From Perognathus longimembris pacificus (lineage: Eukaryota; Chordata; Mammalia; Rodentia; Heteromyidae), in the NCBI RefSeq assembly GCF_023159225.1, contig NC_063171.1:12632326-12696325 (forward strand): a stretch of 64,000 nt of DNA. Direction: 5' to 3'. The notes beneath the pieces are model-generated. The model had not been told where the DNA came from. It saw nothing but the letters and a program-made list of their open reading frames with translations, and ran no database searches. Within the stretch, counting starts at the first letter, position 1. The number at the start of each line of letters is the position of its first letter. Shown here one piece after another: positions 46,873-58,713 of the stretch. Made by a program: the position numbers and the translations under genes.

Positions 46873-47654
46873 CAAAACAAAGCAACGAAGTACCAGTCAA
46901 TGTTTTCTAACAGCTTTACTCAGAATCTGGGAAAATGTAAGATTCATGAAATTGATTACTGGTAAAGGCTTGTGAAAGTAAATGCAAGAAAATCAACTGT
47001 CACAAAAGAGCCAAAATTTAGTTTGGGTGTTTAAGTATGAGTTCTCATAACATTATAACCTACATCTAAAAATAATAGATAAATACAACTGTAGATTAGT
47101 GAATGTTCATGGGAACTATGACTCTGTTTACCTGCTGTCTTGGGAAAGGAAGTGATTTCTTGTGACCCCTTTGTTTCCAAGTTGGGCTCATTTAGACAGG
47201 AACTTGGGCTCCAGGTTTGTCTACATGGATGAGAAAACCTTCAGTCGGGGATCTAGATTTTTGAAGTTTTTCATCACTTAATTGACTAGTAAAGACCTTT
47301 TCGTTCAGTAAGGGTTGACAGTCAGGCAAAGGACAAAGCTAGTGCACAAGAGCATCTTCAAGTCTCTGGTGACATTTCACTTGCTGATATCACATATAAC
47401 AAACTTGAGGGCTAAAAGTCTTTAATAAAGCATAGTAAATAGTAAGAATAAATCTTAGATAGTAAGACTAAAGCATAAATTCACAGAGACTATAAAAAGC
47501 ACACATGAGTGTTAACTTGATCCCTCACCTTTTAAACTATGGAATATCAGACTCACTGCAGGGTCATCACAACAGCTGTCAGCAGAAGATCAGGGTTCAT
47601 TTCAGTATAATTAAGATGACCTCTGTTTTTTTATTTGTGAAATGTTCCCACTCT
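46873..47654. other. Unassigned DNA
   Basis: No gene or repeat recognised. 47100-47400 is less AT-rich, without a supported exon. Confidence 0.4.
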
Positions 47655-47805
47655 TAATTTTGTAGGAAGAAGAGTGAAGGAAGGGCTAGGTAATGAATGT
47701 TGGATGCAATGACATTCATCAAGATATATTTTATTCATAAATTGCTTTATTCAATAGGAACTCCTTTGTACATCTACTTAAAGTTAAAACAGAAATAAAA
47801 ATCCA
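47655..47805 (+). mobile_element. Old L1 3' end
   Basis: 'aatgacattcatcaagatat', 'attcataaattgctttattc' and 'aactcctttgtacatctact' match the L1 3' UTR family at 50095. Confidence 0.55.
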
Positions 47806-47934
47806 ACTCTTGATTTCATGGTCATTAACTCAATTAACTTTACTTAAACAACTTTATATTAGAAGCTATTTTTCCTGAAAGGTTCTCTGAAACTTCTTGA
47901 AGCCAACAACAGCCTGTGTCAGCTTGGGGGGAAT

Positions 47935-48420
47935 AGAGACTCAGCTGTGTTACAACCTGTAGTCACTCTCTACAGCTGCCAATAGCAAAGTAGCAAACAT
48001 ATGGTGACTTAAAACAACACAACATTATTTTCTAGGTATACTGACTGTTAGAAGTCTGAAATCACAGAACTGCACTCCCAAGTTCAACCCTGGAGGGTTT
48101 GGGCTTCACCATATGTCCCTTCTATCTTTCCAGTAGGACCGAGTATACCTTTACTGGTGGAAGCGTCATTCCAATCTCTGTCTCTCTCTCTTCACATTGC
48201 CTAGTTCTTCTTGTGTCTCTGTATACATAATCTGTTTCTAATATGAAAAGATATTTAATGTATAATGATTTTAGCTCCTTCTTACCTTAATTTCAACTAC
48301 AAAAGGCTTCCTTTCTGGTTCTGGCTGAAGAGAAGTTTAAACTCTTGATGCAAGAAACAATGATGTTTGCATACTACCTAGGATTATATTCTTGTCCTCT
48401 CATGGGGTGAATGTGAAGTA
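47935..48420 (+). mobile_element. MLT1-type solitary LTR (ERVL-MaLR)
   Basis: The order is characteristic of MLT1 LTRs: 'gtgacttaaaacaacacaac', 'attattttctagg', 'ctgactgttagaagtctgaa', 'atcacag', a G+C-richer middle, then 'tcattccaatctctgtctct' and 'cacattgcctagttcttctt'. These are old, non-coding endogenous retroviral LTRs shared by placental mammals. No internal retroviral sequence was seen, so it is taken as solitary. Edges are approximate. Confidence 0.65.
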
Positions 48421-50094
48421 TCTGTAATGAAGAAGCATTATATAACTTTTAACTCATTTTTTTGTGAAGCAGCAGAGGCTTTGTCCTCTTTCAAAATAAT
48501 CATCTTTCAGGGACATATGCAAAAGCATGGTGAAATTAGTTTCAGAATATCTATTTGTTTCAATTCAGTATGTATGGTCTCTTAAGGCTAAGAAATTTAA
48601 AGTATTAAGTATGAAAAATCTTTATAATTCACATAATAGTATTTTTGTAAACATTGCTTCCACAATCTGTTTCTGGAACACTGAATTTCTTTGCATTTAG
48701 ATGATCTAATTTGTCTTATTGGTCCCAAAAGGTAAAAAGTAACATCACTATCATTGAACTTTATACAAAATATAAAGATGGAAAAAAATCCGAACAGTTA
48801 TAGAAAGAAGGAGCTTTAAGAAAAATATAAATTATTTTGAGATTTGTTTCAGCACTGTCAATGAAATATATTACAAGTATCTAATTATCATTTTTCTTAA
48901 GAGGAAAATGATTATGTAATTCTAGTTAATTTTCAGGTGACAGGTGGAAAAAGTTTCTGAGGATTATACATCACTATTTTAAAGGAAACTTAAAAATATG
49001 CACTTAAGAGTTTTATCTCTGGAAGTTCTCTAATTGGTAGGAACTTGCCTTGTGCACCTAAAATCGTTCTAGGGCTTGTTAATTTATAGTCACTGTTTTC
49101 TTTCTAAAGAGAATCTAATAATGGTAATAGAAATACAAAACTCAACAAGATAATTAAGGAAACATGTAATTAACAGGAAATTTATCTAAAATGAAAACAC
49201 TATAATAGCCAGAAACAGAAATAAAGTAATAAAGTAATAGCAATTGTGTATTAGGAGTAAATGGGATATCAGAGTACTACCTTTGTGCTAATTATCATTT
49301 CAGGAAAAAAAAAAAGAGCTCTGAGTTTGTGACTTTGGTCTGAAACAAGGCAGGAAGGCTATAAGATTTTTCTCCAGTGAGAATTACCTAAGGATTCGCT
49401 AGTGATCTCTAAATATGCTAATGATTGTCCTACTCACATAATAAAAAAGGAACCATCCTCTTAAAATGGACCCCTTTAGTTCATATAAAGAATAATTTCC
49501 TTATGTTCATTAATATTTTTCCAATAGTTTCAAAAGGTAGAAGAGATAGTAACTTTTTCTGTAATTTAGATACGATACATTGAAATAATACATAATGTTT
49601 TTATTTTCCTACACGCCTAAATTCTTTTGTCTAAGATTAGTACTAAAGTAAGTGTGGCTCTTCAGGAAATCAAGGATAAGCAGTTATTTAAAAGAGCAGA
49701 ATAATAAAGTGCTAGTGATAAAGCTTACGAATTGAAATTTTAATCTTTTATTTATATAGTTCACACTAAAGTAAGTCTAAAATTACTTTATTCCTGATCT
49801 TTAATTTCTCCATGCATCTCTTTAGAGATGAAAAGTGACAGTACATTAACTGTCTTTTAATTACTTTCTGATGCCTGAATGAAGAATGACACTTTACAAA
49901 CCTTGTTGAACATCAGCCCATGAATTGAGATCATTAAACAATATGTCACAACATCTAAGTAGTGCTATTTATACCAGTGGCCCATTGTATCACAGTTTTT
50001 TCTTAATAAGCACCTAATAACTAGAGACTGCCCTTCTGAAACTACGGTGCAGATACAAAGGAAAATAATAATAGAAAAGTCTCCAACAGTCCAT
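48421..50094. other. AT-rich DNA, nothing recognised
   Basis: About 1.7 kb of unassigned AT-rich sequence. Confidence 0.4.
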
Positions 50095-50605
50095 AATTTT
50101 GAAAAGATACATTAAGTGAAGTAAGTCAGTCTCAGAGAGACAAAGAGCTTGCTTTCTCTCTTATGCAGAAGCATAATCTAAATTGTCAATATGTGTGTAA
50201 ACATATTCAAGATCATATGCATTTACACATAGGCATGTTAACCAAAGTGTAGTTTATGCAGAGGAGGATTGAAATGGTTTATCTCCTCTGAATAACCTGC
50301 CATGAACAAAATAAATATTAGCAAGCTGGAAAACATGATGAGAGGGGGTGAAATTAAGGGGATGAGGCATTGAGGGGAAATATAAAATACAGTAATAATA
50401 TTTAATGTGTATATGCTTCAGCTATAATATTCAATGACTTTATGTGAGAAGGCAACCAGGTAAATTGAGGAAAGGATTAGGTTGTAAGCCATGGAGAAAA
50501 TGATCAAAGGGCTGGCATTGATCAAGATGCATTGCATTCACAATATGACATGTTGAACGGAAACTCTTTTGTAAAACGATTTCAGTATTAAAAATACAAA
50601 AAGAA
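50095..50605 (+). mobile_element. Old L1: end of ORF2 plus 3' UTR
   Basis: Starts with the ORF2 end signature ('acattaagtgaagtaagtca', 'gtctcagagagacaaa'), then a 3' UTR ending 'ggcattgatcaagatgcatt', 'aaactcttttgtaaaacgat' and an A-rich tail. This copy links the short pieces at 14255, 46590 and 47655 to L1. Confidence 0.62.
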
Positions 50606-52145
50606 AGGAAAAATAAAAGAAAATGAAATGTTTCTTTCCTCTATATGTCTGTGATTTGGAGTACAACTTCATCACCATACCTTAAGGCTGCCAGTTTGGG
50701 GCTTGTGGGAAATATATCTTCTCTTTCTTAATTAGAATTCACACTAGCTTTGTGCCTAGCCTATTCACCAAGTCTTAAATTTGTAAAACAAAATAATCAG
50801 TTTTCTTCAGTGGAGAAGATTCTATAGACAGAAACTAGTGATGGGTAAAATAACTTGAGGTTACTATTTGTTGGAAAGAATGAAAATTTCATGCACATGC
50901 ATGGAGAAGGGAGGCTTGAAATGACAGATTCTTAGCAAATTTGAGGTTTATAATATCCATGAAATGAGTTCCAATTATCACAAAAACACATTTTAGTGGT
51001 AGTTATTTATAAAAGGAGATAGAACACTAACTAATGTTAAAAAATATAAAAGACTCTATATGAGAAAACTGAAGGTTTCCTTCTGCATAGAGTCTAAGCA
51101 AAGCAATGAGGGGAAGCTGACCTAAATTTCATATAAATATAATGAGTGAGAAATGGATACATTACCTGGAAAATGATACTTTGCTAAGATAATGCTTATA
51201 TTACCTTGACAAAGAAGAATGGGGATTTAATTATTATTATTATTTTTTTACCCCAAAGGATTTCAAATCCATTCGATCAATCCAAATTTTCAGAAACTAC
51301 ACTCAAGTGCCATCTCATATTCCCTCTCAAATAAAATATATGCAGAAAGTTCCATGGTCTATTAATACAATTATACAAATAATGAGTAGTTTCCAAATTC
51401 ATTACATTTAAACACCAGCTAACATTTATTATTATATAAAATTAATTCTATGAAATATTTGGGGACCTACTTGCAAGTGTTAAATTTTTCCAATACAATA
51501 TAAACAAAGTAGTATGAATATATGTCAATATAATGTACCAAAGTTTTTGACTAACATAGACAAAAGCCAAAATATGGCCTTTCTTTCTCTCACTCTCTCT
51601 CCTGTATTTTATTAAATCCTTCCTGATTTTAATTTGATGTTTTACCTGACACTTTTAAGACTGTGATTAAAGTTATTATATATATATATATGTATATGTT
51701 TATATACATTTAGGAAAAATGTACAGCATTAAAATAAATGTAGAAAATAAGCAAAGGCAAGGAAACTAAAACAGCAGAAGCATCTCTTGACTCTATAGAA
51801 GAGAATCTACCAGAACAATCATTGTTTTATAAATATAATAACATAGATATTAGATTCTTTGAATGCTTTGGAGAAGAAAAACTTGATTATCCCACCAATA
51901 TCCCCAAAGTATTCTTGCAGAAGAATGTCTGTGTCCTTTACATACTGGGAAAGTATAACTGTAACTTTTTACAACAGAGGAAATTAATGACTAAGTCTAG
52001 AACTGCAGGATGTGGATATTATAGTGCTGATATACTGATTACAGAAGAAAGGTAAATATTTACACTGTAGCCATTTCTACTTTAGATTTCTTACTGTGTT
52101 ACTGTTTCTTTTAATGTGTTTTTAATATAACTAATGAAAGTGATT
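50606..52145. other. AT-rich DNA, nothing recognised
   Basis: Unassigned; short (TTA)n at 51230-51247 and (TA)n at 51678-51692. Confidence 0.4.
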
Positions 52146-52201
52146 TTTAAATTGTAAAGATGATGTGAAGAGGAATTACTGTTATATAAGTCACTTAAAG
52201 A

Positions 52202-52216
52202 GTACATTTATTTTTT
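52202..52216. repeat. Left TSD of inner L1
   Basis: 'gtacatttatttttt', matching 'gtgcatttatttttt' at 53768-53782 with one difference. Confidence 0.8.
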
Positions 52217-53767
52217 CTATTATTTTAATGTTTATTTTATTGTCAAATTGATGTAGAGAGATTACAGTTTCAAACTTTAGGCCTTGGCTACATTTCTTGT
52301 ACTGTTACCTCCTCCCTCATTTTCCCCTCTCCTTTTCCCTCTCCCCCATGAGTTGTTGAGTTGGTATACACCAAATGGTTTTGCAAGTATTGCTTTTGGA
52401 TTCTTTTGTCTTTTTATCTTTTGTCTCTTGATTTTGACATTCGATTTCACTTCTCTAGTTCTAATAGCAGTATATACAGTATCCAGTGTATTCAGATAAG
52501 ATTCAGTGATAGCGTGGGTACAACCACCAGAAGAGGATGCAAGAGGATCATCAACAAATGAAACTACTGTTTCACATGGCATGTTGAAAGTAATTGCAAC
52601 AGTGATATAACACTTGTTTCCATAACATGGAGTACATTTCACTTAGCATCATCTTATGCGTTCATAGGGACATAGCCATTATACTCTTATGATCCTCTGC
52701 TGTGATTAGCCTAAACCTGTGCTAATTATTCCCTATGAGGGAAACCATAGAGTCCATGTTTTTTGGGGTCTGGCTCACTTTACTTAGTATAATTTTTTCC
52801 AAGTCCTTCCATTTCCTTACGAATGGGGCAATGTCATTCTTTCTGGTAGAGGCATAAAATTCCATTGTGTATATGTACCACATTTTCCTGATCCATTCGT
52901 CTACTGAGGGGCATCTGGGTTGGTTTCATATTTTAGCTAGGACAAATTGTGCTGCAATGAACATTGTTGTTCTGGTGGCTTTAGTGTGTTCTTGTTTGTG
53001 GTCTTTTGGGTAGATGCCCAAAAGTGGGGCTGCTGGGTCATAGGGGTGCTCTATGTTTAGCCTTCTGAGGAATCTCCATACTGCTTGTCAGAGTGGCTTA
53101 ACCAGTTTACTTTCCCACTAACAATGTAGTAGTGTTCCCTTTTGGCCATATCCCTTCCAACGTTTGTTATTGTTAGTTTTCTTGATAAAGGACATTCTTA
53201 CTAGGATCAGACGGAATCTCAATGTTGTTTTGATTTGCATTTCTTTTATGGCTGGTGACATAGAGCAATTCTTCATATGTCTCTTGGTCATTCTCATTTC
53301 CTCTTCAGAGAAGTCTCTTTTTAAGTCATTAGTCCACTTGTTTAAGGGGCTGTTGGTTCTTTGCGGTTTTGATATGGAGGAATTTATTTTTTTTTAGTTC
53401 TGCATATATTTTAGATATGAGGCCTTTGTCCGTTGTATGGCTGGTAAAGATCTTTTCCCAATCTGTGGGCTCTGTTTATTTTGCTAGCTATGTCCTTTGC
53501 CCTGCAGAAGCTCTGCAGTTTGATGCAGTCCCATTTGTCCAACCTTTCTTTGTAGCATTTTTTTGGCCTTTATTCAGGAACTTTAGTCCTGTGCCAAGGA
53601 GCCCAAGTGTTTCTCCCACTCTTTCTTGTAGTGTTTTCAGGGCCTCTGTTTCTATTTTGAGGTCTTTGATCCATTTGGAATGGATTTTGATGAAGGGTGA
53701 TATATAAGGATTTAATTTTAGTTTGTTGCAGGTGTTGAACCAGTTTTTGCCAGCACCATTTGTTAAC
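52217..53767 (-). mobile_element. L1 3' part with ORF2 C-terminus, nested
   Basis: Antisense L1: 3' UTR ('atgtagagagattacagttt', 'gagttggtatacaccaaatg', 'tccatgttttttggggtctg'), then the ORF2 C-terminal region ('aattccattgtgtatatgta', 'ctgatccattcgtctactga', 'gctgctgggtcataggggtg') up to about 53767. It is 5'-truncated within ORF2. The coding part is broken by stops. It lies inside an older L1 with a 15-bp TSD. Confidence 0.87.
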
Positions 53768-54130
53768 GTGCATTTATTTTTTAACAATGTCACTTCCTCC
53801 CTCATTTTCTACCAATTTTCCCCATCTTATCCCCCTCGCACCCAAGTTGTGTAGTTCATTTACGACATAGTATCTAGTGCGTATCACTGTTGCCCTACTT
53901 CCCCCTTTCTCCAACCATTTCAGTGATCTCCCTTCCCCTCCACAAAACAGATAAAATTATATATAAGACAAAGGGTACATAAATAAAACAAAATTACAAA
54001 TGGAATAAACAAAAGAATGGGGAGAAAAGATAACCCCAAGCAGTACAATTGAAAACCACTTCTTTCCATTCCTTGGAGTTCATTTTGGTAGATGATATTT
54101 GAATTTATTTGAAAATACTAGAAACACATT

Positions 54131-54391
54131 GTCAGGTACCAGTAGCTCTACCAGTAATCCTAGCTACTCAGGAGGTTGAAATTTAAGGATTACAATTTGA
54201 TCCTTGCCAGGGCAAGAAAGTCCTTTAGACACTTATCTCCAATTAACCACGCAAAAATTCAGAAATAGATCTGTGCCTCAAGTCATAGAGCACTAGGCTT
54301 GTGCAAAAAAAAAAAGAAAAGAGAGACAAACAAAAAAAAAAAGAAAATGTCAGGGACCACACCCAAGCCCTGAATTAAGCCCTAGGACCAA
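54131..54391 (+). mobile_element. 7SL/Geo composite SINE
   Basis: Left half: 'aatcctagctactcaggagg', 'ggattacaatttgatccttg'. Right half: 'ctgtgcctcaagtcatagag', then an internal A-rich insertion (54305-54348) before 'gtcagggaccacacccaagc' and 'ccctgaattaagccctagga'. It is followed by a CA microsatellite grown from its tail. Confidence 0.7.
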
Positions 54392-54450
54392 CACACACAC
54401 ACACACACACTCACACACACACGCACACACACACGTACACACACACACAT
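54389..54450. repeat. (CA)n microsatellite, imperfect
   Basis: CA repeats with T and G interruptions, directly after the SINE tail. Confidence 0.9.
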
Positions 54451-54855
54451 ACACATAAGAGAATAAGATGATTTTATATATGATCAGGAAATGCATATAT
54501 ATATATATATACATACATATATATGCCAAGTTTAGCTTTCTTTTATAGACAAATTTTCCTTCAAATAAAGAGTATTTTAAAAAGAATCTGAAGGAAATAT
54601 AAAATCATTGGGTGGAAAGGGACATGAAACCACCTGACACAGAATGTGAAATCAGTGGATATTACATTATCTCTTTGTATCATGGCTCCATAAATGCCTT
54701 GCTGCACTATTTAGTCCAGAGGTACTCAACACAGTTATCTTTGTAAGTGGCACTTTGGAGAATAAAGAACAAAAATAGAGAAAGAGAATATAGAGAAAGA
54801 ATATAAAGAGATATAACAATAATATAGAGAGAACATATAGAGGAATATATAGAAT

Positions 54856-54945
54856 CTATCTATCTATCTATCATCTATCTGTCTATCTATCTATCTATCA
54901 TCTATCTGTCTAGCTGTCTATCATCTATCTGTCTATCTGTCATCT
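54856..54945. repeat. Compound CTAT/CTGT microsatellite
   Basis: 'tctatctatctatctatcat' units alternate with 'ctatctgtctatctatc'. A higher-order unit 'catctatctgtc' recurs at least three times. It directly precedes a 7SL/Geo SINE. Confidence 0.92.
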
Positions 54946-55159
54946 CCAGGAGTGGTAGTTCACACTTATAATACTTGCTACTCAGGAGATTTGAGGATTG
55001 CTGTTTGAAGCCATCACGGGCAGGAAAGTAAAGTCCCCGTGAGACTCTTATATCCAATTAACTACTCAAAAATCAGAAGTGGAGATATAGCTCAAAGTGA
55101 TAGAGCTCAGAGACAACATGCAGGCCCCAAGTTCAAGCCTCATAACCAGCAATAAAAAG

Positions 55160-55160
<1 letters not shown>
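54946..55160 (+). mobile_element. 7SL/Geo composite SINE
   Basis: Left half: 'ccaggagtggtagttcacac', 'ttgctactcaggagatttga', 'agactcttatatccaatta'. Right half: 'agatatagctcaaagtgata', 'ccccaagttcaagcctcata', 'accagc'. The A tail has become (GT)n(AT)n. It has microsatellites on both sides. Confidence 0.72.

Positions 55161-55218
<58 letters not shown>
55158..55218. repeat. (TG)n(TA)n microsatellite
   Basis: GT units passing into about 20 TA units, grown from the SINE tail. Confidence 0.92.
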
Positions 55219-55221
<3 letters not shown>

Positions 55222-55340
55222 TCTGAGTCAAGTTCTAGTTCATTATATTAAATTATGTTAACTGCTATAAGGACTTGAGACACACAAAATAGAGAAAGAC
55301 ATTTGAGTTATCTTTTGTATCCATTTTTCTTCTTTGTTTC
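55219..55340. other. Short unassigned spacer
   Basis: Nothing recognised. Confidence 0.4.
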
Positions 55341-55432
55341 ATTTTGGGGTGGTTCTACAATTCCAACTCCAGGTTTTGCCTTCCTAGTAAAGTCCTTTAC
55401 CATTTGGGCCACTCATTCCTTCAACCCTTAAT
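55341..55432 (-). mobile_element. Old tRNA-derived SINE
   Basis: Antisense: 'ttggggtggttctacaattc', 'caactccaggttttgcctt', 'aaagtcctttaccatttggg', 'ccactcattccttcaaccc'. Same tRNA-derived family as at 11588, strongly decayed. Confidence 0.45.
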
Positions 55433-56034
55433 ATTTTTTATTGTATTTCTTTAACTTAAAATCAGCTTATATCTACATAAATGCTTTCACATTTCCCTTG
55501 TCTTTGTATCTAAATCACAATTTCCTTTCGCCTCCAGATTCATAGCAATTTTGGTCATTGGACCAGGAACCATATTGTGAATCTATAAATTTGGCATTTT
55601 CCCAAATTTTCTTAGCTTCCCAGTAAATGTGAAGTAAGCACCTTCTATAAAGGCTGCGTATGTGTTGGCTTTCCAACATACATGATATCCAAATAAGGCT
55701 CTTCACTGCCCCATGTTTAGGAACACTAGGTACCATGGAAATGCTGGAGATTGTTTCACAGTAAAGCCATGTAAAATGCACACAAGTCTGAAATCGTTTA
55801 ATTATGTGAGGACTGGACACATTTTGAAACTATAATGACACAGAATTTAGAAAGACTGTGGCCTTGAACTGCAAAGGCACATAACATTGAACTCAATGTT
55901 TGGTCAGTTTCCAAGAGGGGGAAAACGACTACAAAATCCCTCAAATATCCATACTGTTGTAGCAAGCTGACTCTAACAAGCAGAAAAATTTATTACTATT
56001 AATTGTTCAAAGGTGAATATATCCTATATTTAGC
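55433..56034. other. Unassigned DNA
   Basis: A 101-codon minus-strand frame at 55515-55820 is the cleanest non-repeat frame of this part, but it has no recognisable domain, signal or splice context, and I do not call it a gene. Confidence 0.4.
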
Positions 56035-56260
56035 TGTTCAGGCCAAATGTTAATCCTGTTCATTAACTTGATGAGATTGAGAAGTGCTTAGTTTGTGAAG
56101 CATGCCCCTGGAGTTCTTGTAAGAGGTTAGTTCTGAGACCATTCCAGCCTTGATTGTTGGTGAAATCATCAATATGCTGTAAACTCCCTGGCACAACAAG
56201 AGAAAGAGAAATTCTGCTATTTCAGGCATTCTGTTCTTAAAATAATATGAATGTCATAGG
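56035..56260 (+). repeat. Possible ancient mammalian interspersed repeat
   Basis: 'ttcattaacttgatgagatt', 'gcatgcccctggagttcttg' and 'gaaatcatcaatatgctgta' resemble an old repeat class containing 'gtcaacttgactgg...' and 'ggcaccatccaatc'. I cannot name the family with confidence. Confidence 0.3.
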
Positions 56261-56630
56261 TAATAGAAAATTAATTTGTTCTTCCTAATCATCATCACAA
56301 ACTCATACTTAAAAGATATTCTAACCCCTCTGTATATCACTTTGACAATAAATAAATAAATTAATTTAAATAAAATATTGCTTCATATATGATATCCATT
56401 TTCTGTAATTTTTATTTGAATATGAGGTAAAAATAATTCACTATCTAAGATATTTTGTGTACCTTACCACCACATATACAAACTCATGTTTCTATCTCTA
56501 AGGAAAAACACTACTATCTCTTGTCATTCCCATATTTATGTATATATACATATATGTGTACATATATAGTTTTATACACACATATACACATACATGCATA
56601 ACATACATACATACATATATACATATATAT
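56261..56630. other. AT-rich DNA with TATA/CATA tract
   Basis: Unassigned; low-complexity TATA/CATACA stretch at about 56530-56628. Confidence 0.5.
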
Positions 56631-56779
56631 CCAGGCATGCATAGCTCACTTTTGTAAACCTATCTTCTCAGGAGTGCAGAAAATGAGAAGTGGAGCTGTG
56701 TTTCAAGTAGAGCACTAGCTTCAATGAAAGACTCTCAGACAACCTTCAGTCTTTGAGTTCAAGTCCTAGGACCACCAAC
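56631..56779 (+). mobile_element. 7SL/Geo composite SINE, internally deleted
   Basis: 'ccaggcatgcatagctcact', 'acctatcttctcaggag', then a jump to 'gaagtggagctgtgtttcaa', 'gtagagcactagcttcaatg', 'gagttcaagtcctaggacca'. The second part of the 7SL half is missing. A CA run follows. Confidence 0.65.
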
Positions 56780-56780
56780 A

Positions 56781-56781
<1 letters not shown>

Positions 56782-56818
<37 letters not shown>

Positions 56819-56841
56819 CACACATACACACACACACACCT
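56782..56841. repeat. (CA)n microsatellite
   Basis: CA repeats with rare G/T interruptions, following the SINE tail. Confidence 0.92.
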
Positions 56842-57179
56842 AAATTGAATACAATACAAGACCACTTAAAATATTGCACTTCTGGGAGTTTTGCCAATTA
56901 GGTATCACATAAATATAATCATGAAGAAAAATGAAAATTTTTATACCAGAAAGGAACAGCAACCACATTTTAGTCCACACCTTTCACAAACGTTATTCAC
57001 CATTATCTGATTCCTTATTTTACCTTTTTCAGAATGTCAATGAGCTAAAATTACATTTTATAGAGTCCTTACCACCATTTTACATTCATTATTATTGTAT
57101 TTATGCAAATTACATACATTCTGGCTCTATCATAATCCATATTTTTAGGTTGCTAGGTAGTGTCTCTATATGACTGACA

Positions 57180-57900
57180 TACCTCAGTTTGTCTATGAAT
57201 TCCTAGGTGAAAAATGTGAATCACTTCACCTTCAGAGCAATTGGAAATGATATTTCTATAAACATTCATATACAATATTTTGCATACAATTAGTCTTCCA
57301 TTTTTCTAGGATAAGTACATACAAAAGACATTACTGGATATTTTGATGAGTACATTTTTACAAATGTAAGAAACCAACAAATTTTTTTTGTAAAGTAGTT
57401 GTACTATCTTGTACTCTCATGATAGATATATGAAAGTTAGAGTTCCATTTCTTGTTTCAGTATGTCCTTTTTGGTTTGGTGTTACTGGTATGGTAGTAAT
57501 TTGCTTGTTTGAAGAATTAGCCATTTTAATATAGGTTCACTCCAAACTCTTGAGGATGGTTGTGTTTTCCTGGGTAACTGTTCATGTTGAGGATATTCCA
57601 GTTTCTTTTACTCTCTTTCTTGGCTTGTTGGTTTTGATTAGGTTGGCAGGTGTCTTTATGTATTCTTCGTTCATCTTTTCACACATAAGAGATGGCACAG
57701 TGTTTTTGTTATGCTTTCCATGAATTTTCCTTTTATGTTTTATTTTCCAATAGTAGGAGTTCTTAACTTACAGAGATTCCTTTATGCAAAATACTTTTGG
57801 TGGTTTGACTAAGCGGTATTTGTCAAGTGAAAGAAGATATATAATTTCTCTTAGGTTGTTTAACCTAGTAATTTTCTTTGAGGCTATATATTTTGCTACA
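57180..57900 (-). mobile_element. Ancient L1 ORF2 remnant
   Basis: Antisense ORF2 landmarks in order but heavily mutated: 'tctataaacattcatataca', 'tttttctaggataagtacat', 'gacattactggatattttga', 'gtagttgtactatcttgtac', 'ttaggttgtttaa'. Much older than the other L1 copies. Confidence 0.5.
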
Positions 57901-58060
57901 TGATTTAATTGGTTATAAATAAACAAGTTATAGATCAAAATGTTACATTTTATTTTCATTTCATTTTATTTTATTTTATCAGTGTTCGCACTTTCCAGTA
58001 CTATTGTGAAATGTTAATTCTATTTCTCCAAAATTACTTTGTCCTTTTTTTAACCTTGTT
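57901..58060. other. AT-rich spacer
   Basis: Includes a 'attttattttatttta' stretch; nothing else recognised. Confidence 0.4.
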
Positions 58061-58230
58061 GAACTGGGTGATGGTAGCTAACACCTCTAACCCTAGCTAC
58101 TCAGGATTCCCAGATATGAAGATCACTGTTTGATGCCAGCAAGGGCAGAAATGTGTATGAGGCATTCCTATTTAAATTATCCAACAAACAAATCTGGAAC
58201 CAAAGCCCAGAGCAAAAATGCCAACCATGA
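58061..58230 (+). mobile_element. 7SL-derived SINE, decayed
   Basis: 'gggtgatggtagctaacacc', 'taaccctagctactcaggat', 'gaagatcactgtttgatgcc', 'agcaagggcagaaatg'. The right half is poorly preserved. Confidence 0.55.
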
Positions 58231-58619
58231 ACACACACCTTCGCTCAAGCTGTAGTGGCGGTGCCAAAATCAAGAAAACAACGCAAGAAAATTTTGTTAA
58301 AAAAATCAATAGAAAATACAGGATGCACCTATTTCAGGATTTTTTGTTTCTTTTTGGTGTGGAAAAGAACAAGGTTTCCATGTTCAGTGAATCAAATAAG
58401 CCTAGCTATTCATAAGGATGTGATTGGAAGGACAGTGTTTTGAGGCCAAAAGGCAAACAGTAAGTGGAACCTCACATTCTTCTCCACATATACTATGAAT
58501 GGGTGTACATACTGCAATACCATGACTCCTTGATTAATGTATCTGTAAAGTAAGTCTTGAAATTACATTGAGTCCTCCAACAGTTCTTGCCCCTCCCCCA
58601 CCCCACACACATCCTATTT
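58231..58619. other. Unassigned DNA
   Basis: Around 58395-58455 ('cctagctattcataaggatg', 'aggacagtgttttgaggcca') may be a second 7SL-like remnant, too short to call. Confidence 0.35.
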
Positions 58620-58713
58620 CTCTTCTGTTTCTTTCTTTCTGTTACTAGGGTTTAAATTCAAATCTTTAAGCTACTTAGATAAGCATTCTGTCACTTGGCT
58701 CAAATGTCTCCTA
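58620..58713 (-). mobile_element. Old tRNA-derived SINE
   Basis: Antisense: 'gttactagggtttaaattca', 'agataagcattctgtcactt', 'ggctcaaatgtctcctacc'. Same family as at 11588. Confidence 0.45.

Larger units (their letters stand above)
52146..54110 (-). mobile_element. Older L1 3' end split by a younger L1
   Basis: The outer L1 has two pieces: 52146-52216 ('gatgatgtgaagaggaatta', the 3' tip) and 53768-54110 ('aacaatgtcacttcctccct', C/T-rich tract, 'tgtagttcatttacgacata', A-rich end). They join smoothly if the inner L1 and one TSD copy are removed. Confidence 0.78.

Noticed and set aside
54856..54945. CRISPR-like alternation of short repeats
   Set aside because: The units are tetranucleotides without unique spacers; this is a eukaryotic microsatellite.
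55515..55820. 101-codon minus-strand frame with mixed composition
   Set aside because: Looks less biased than other chance frames, but no family, signal or splice context could be recognised. A protein search would be decisive.
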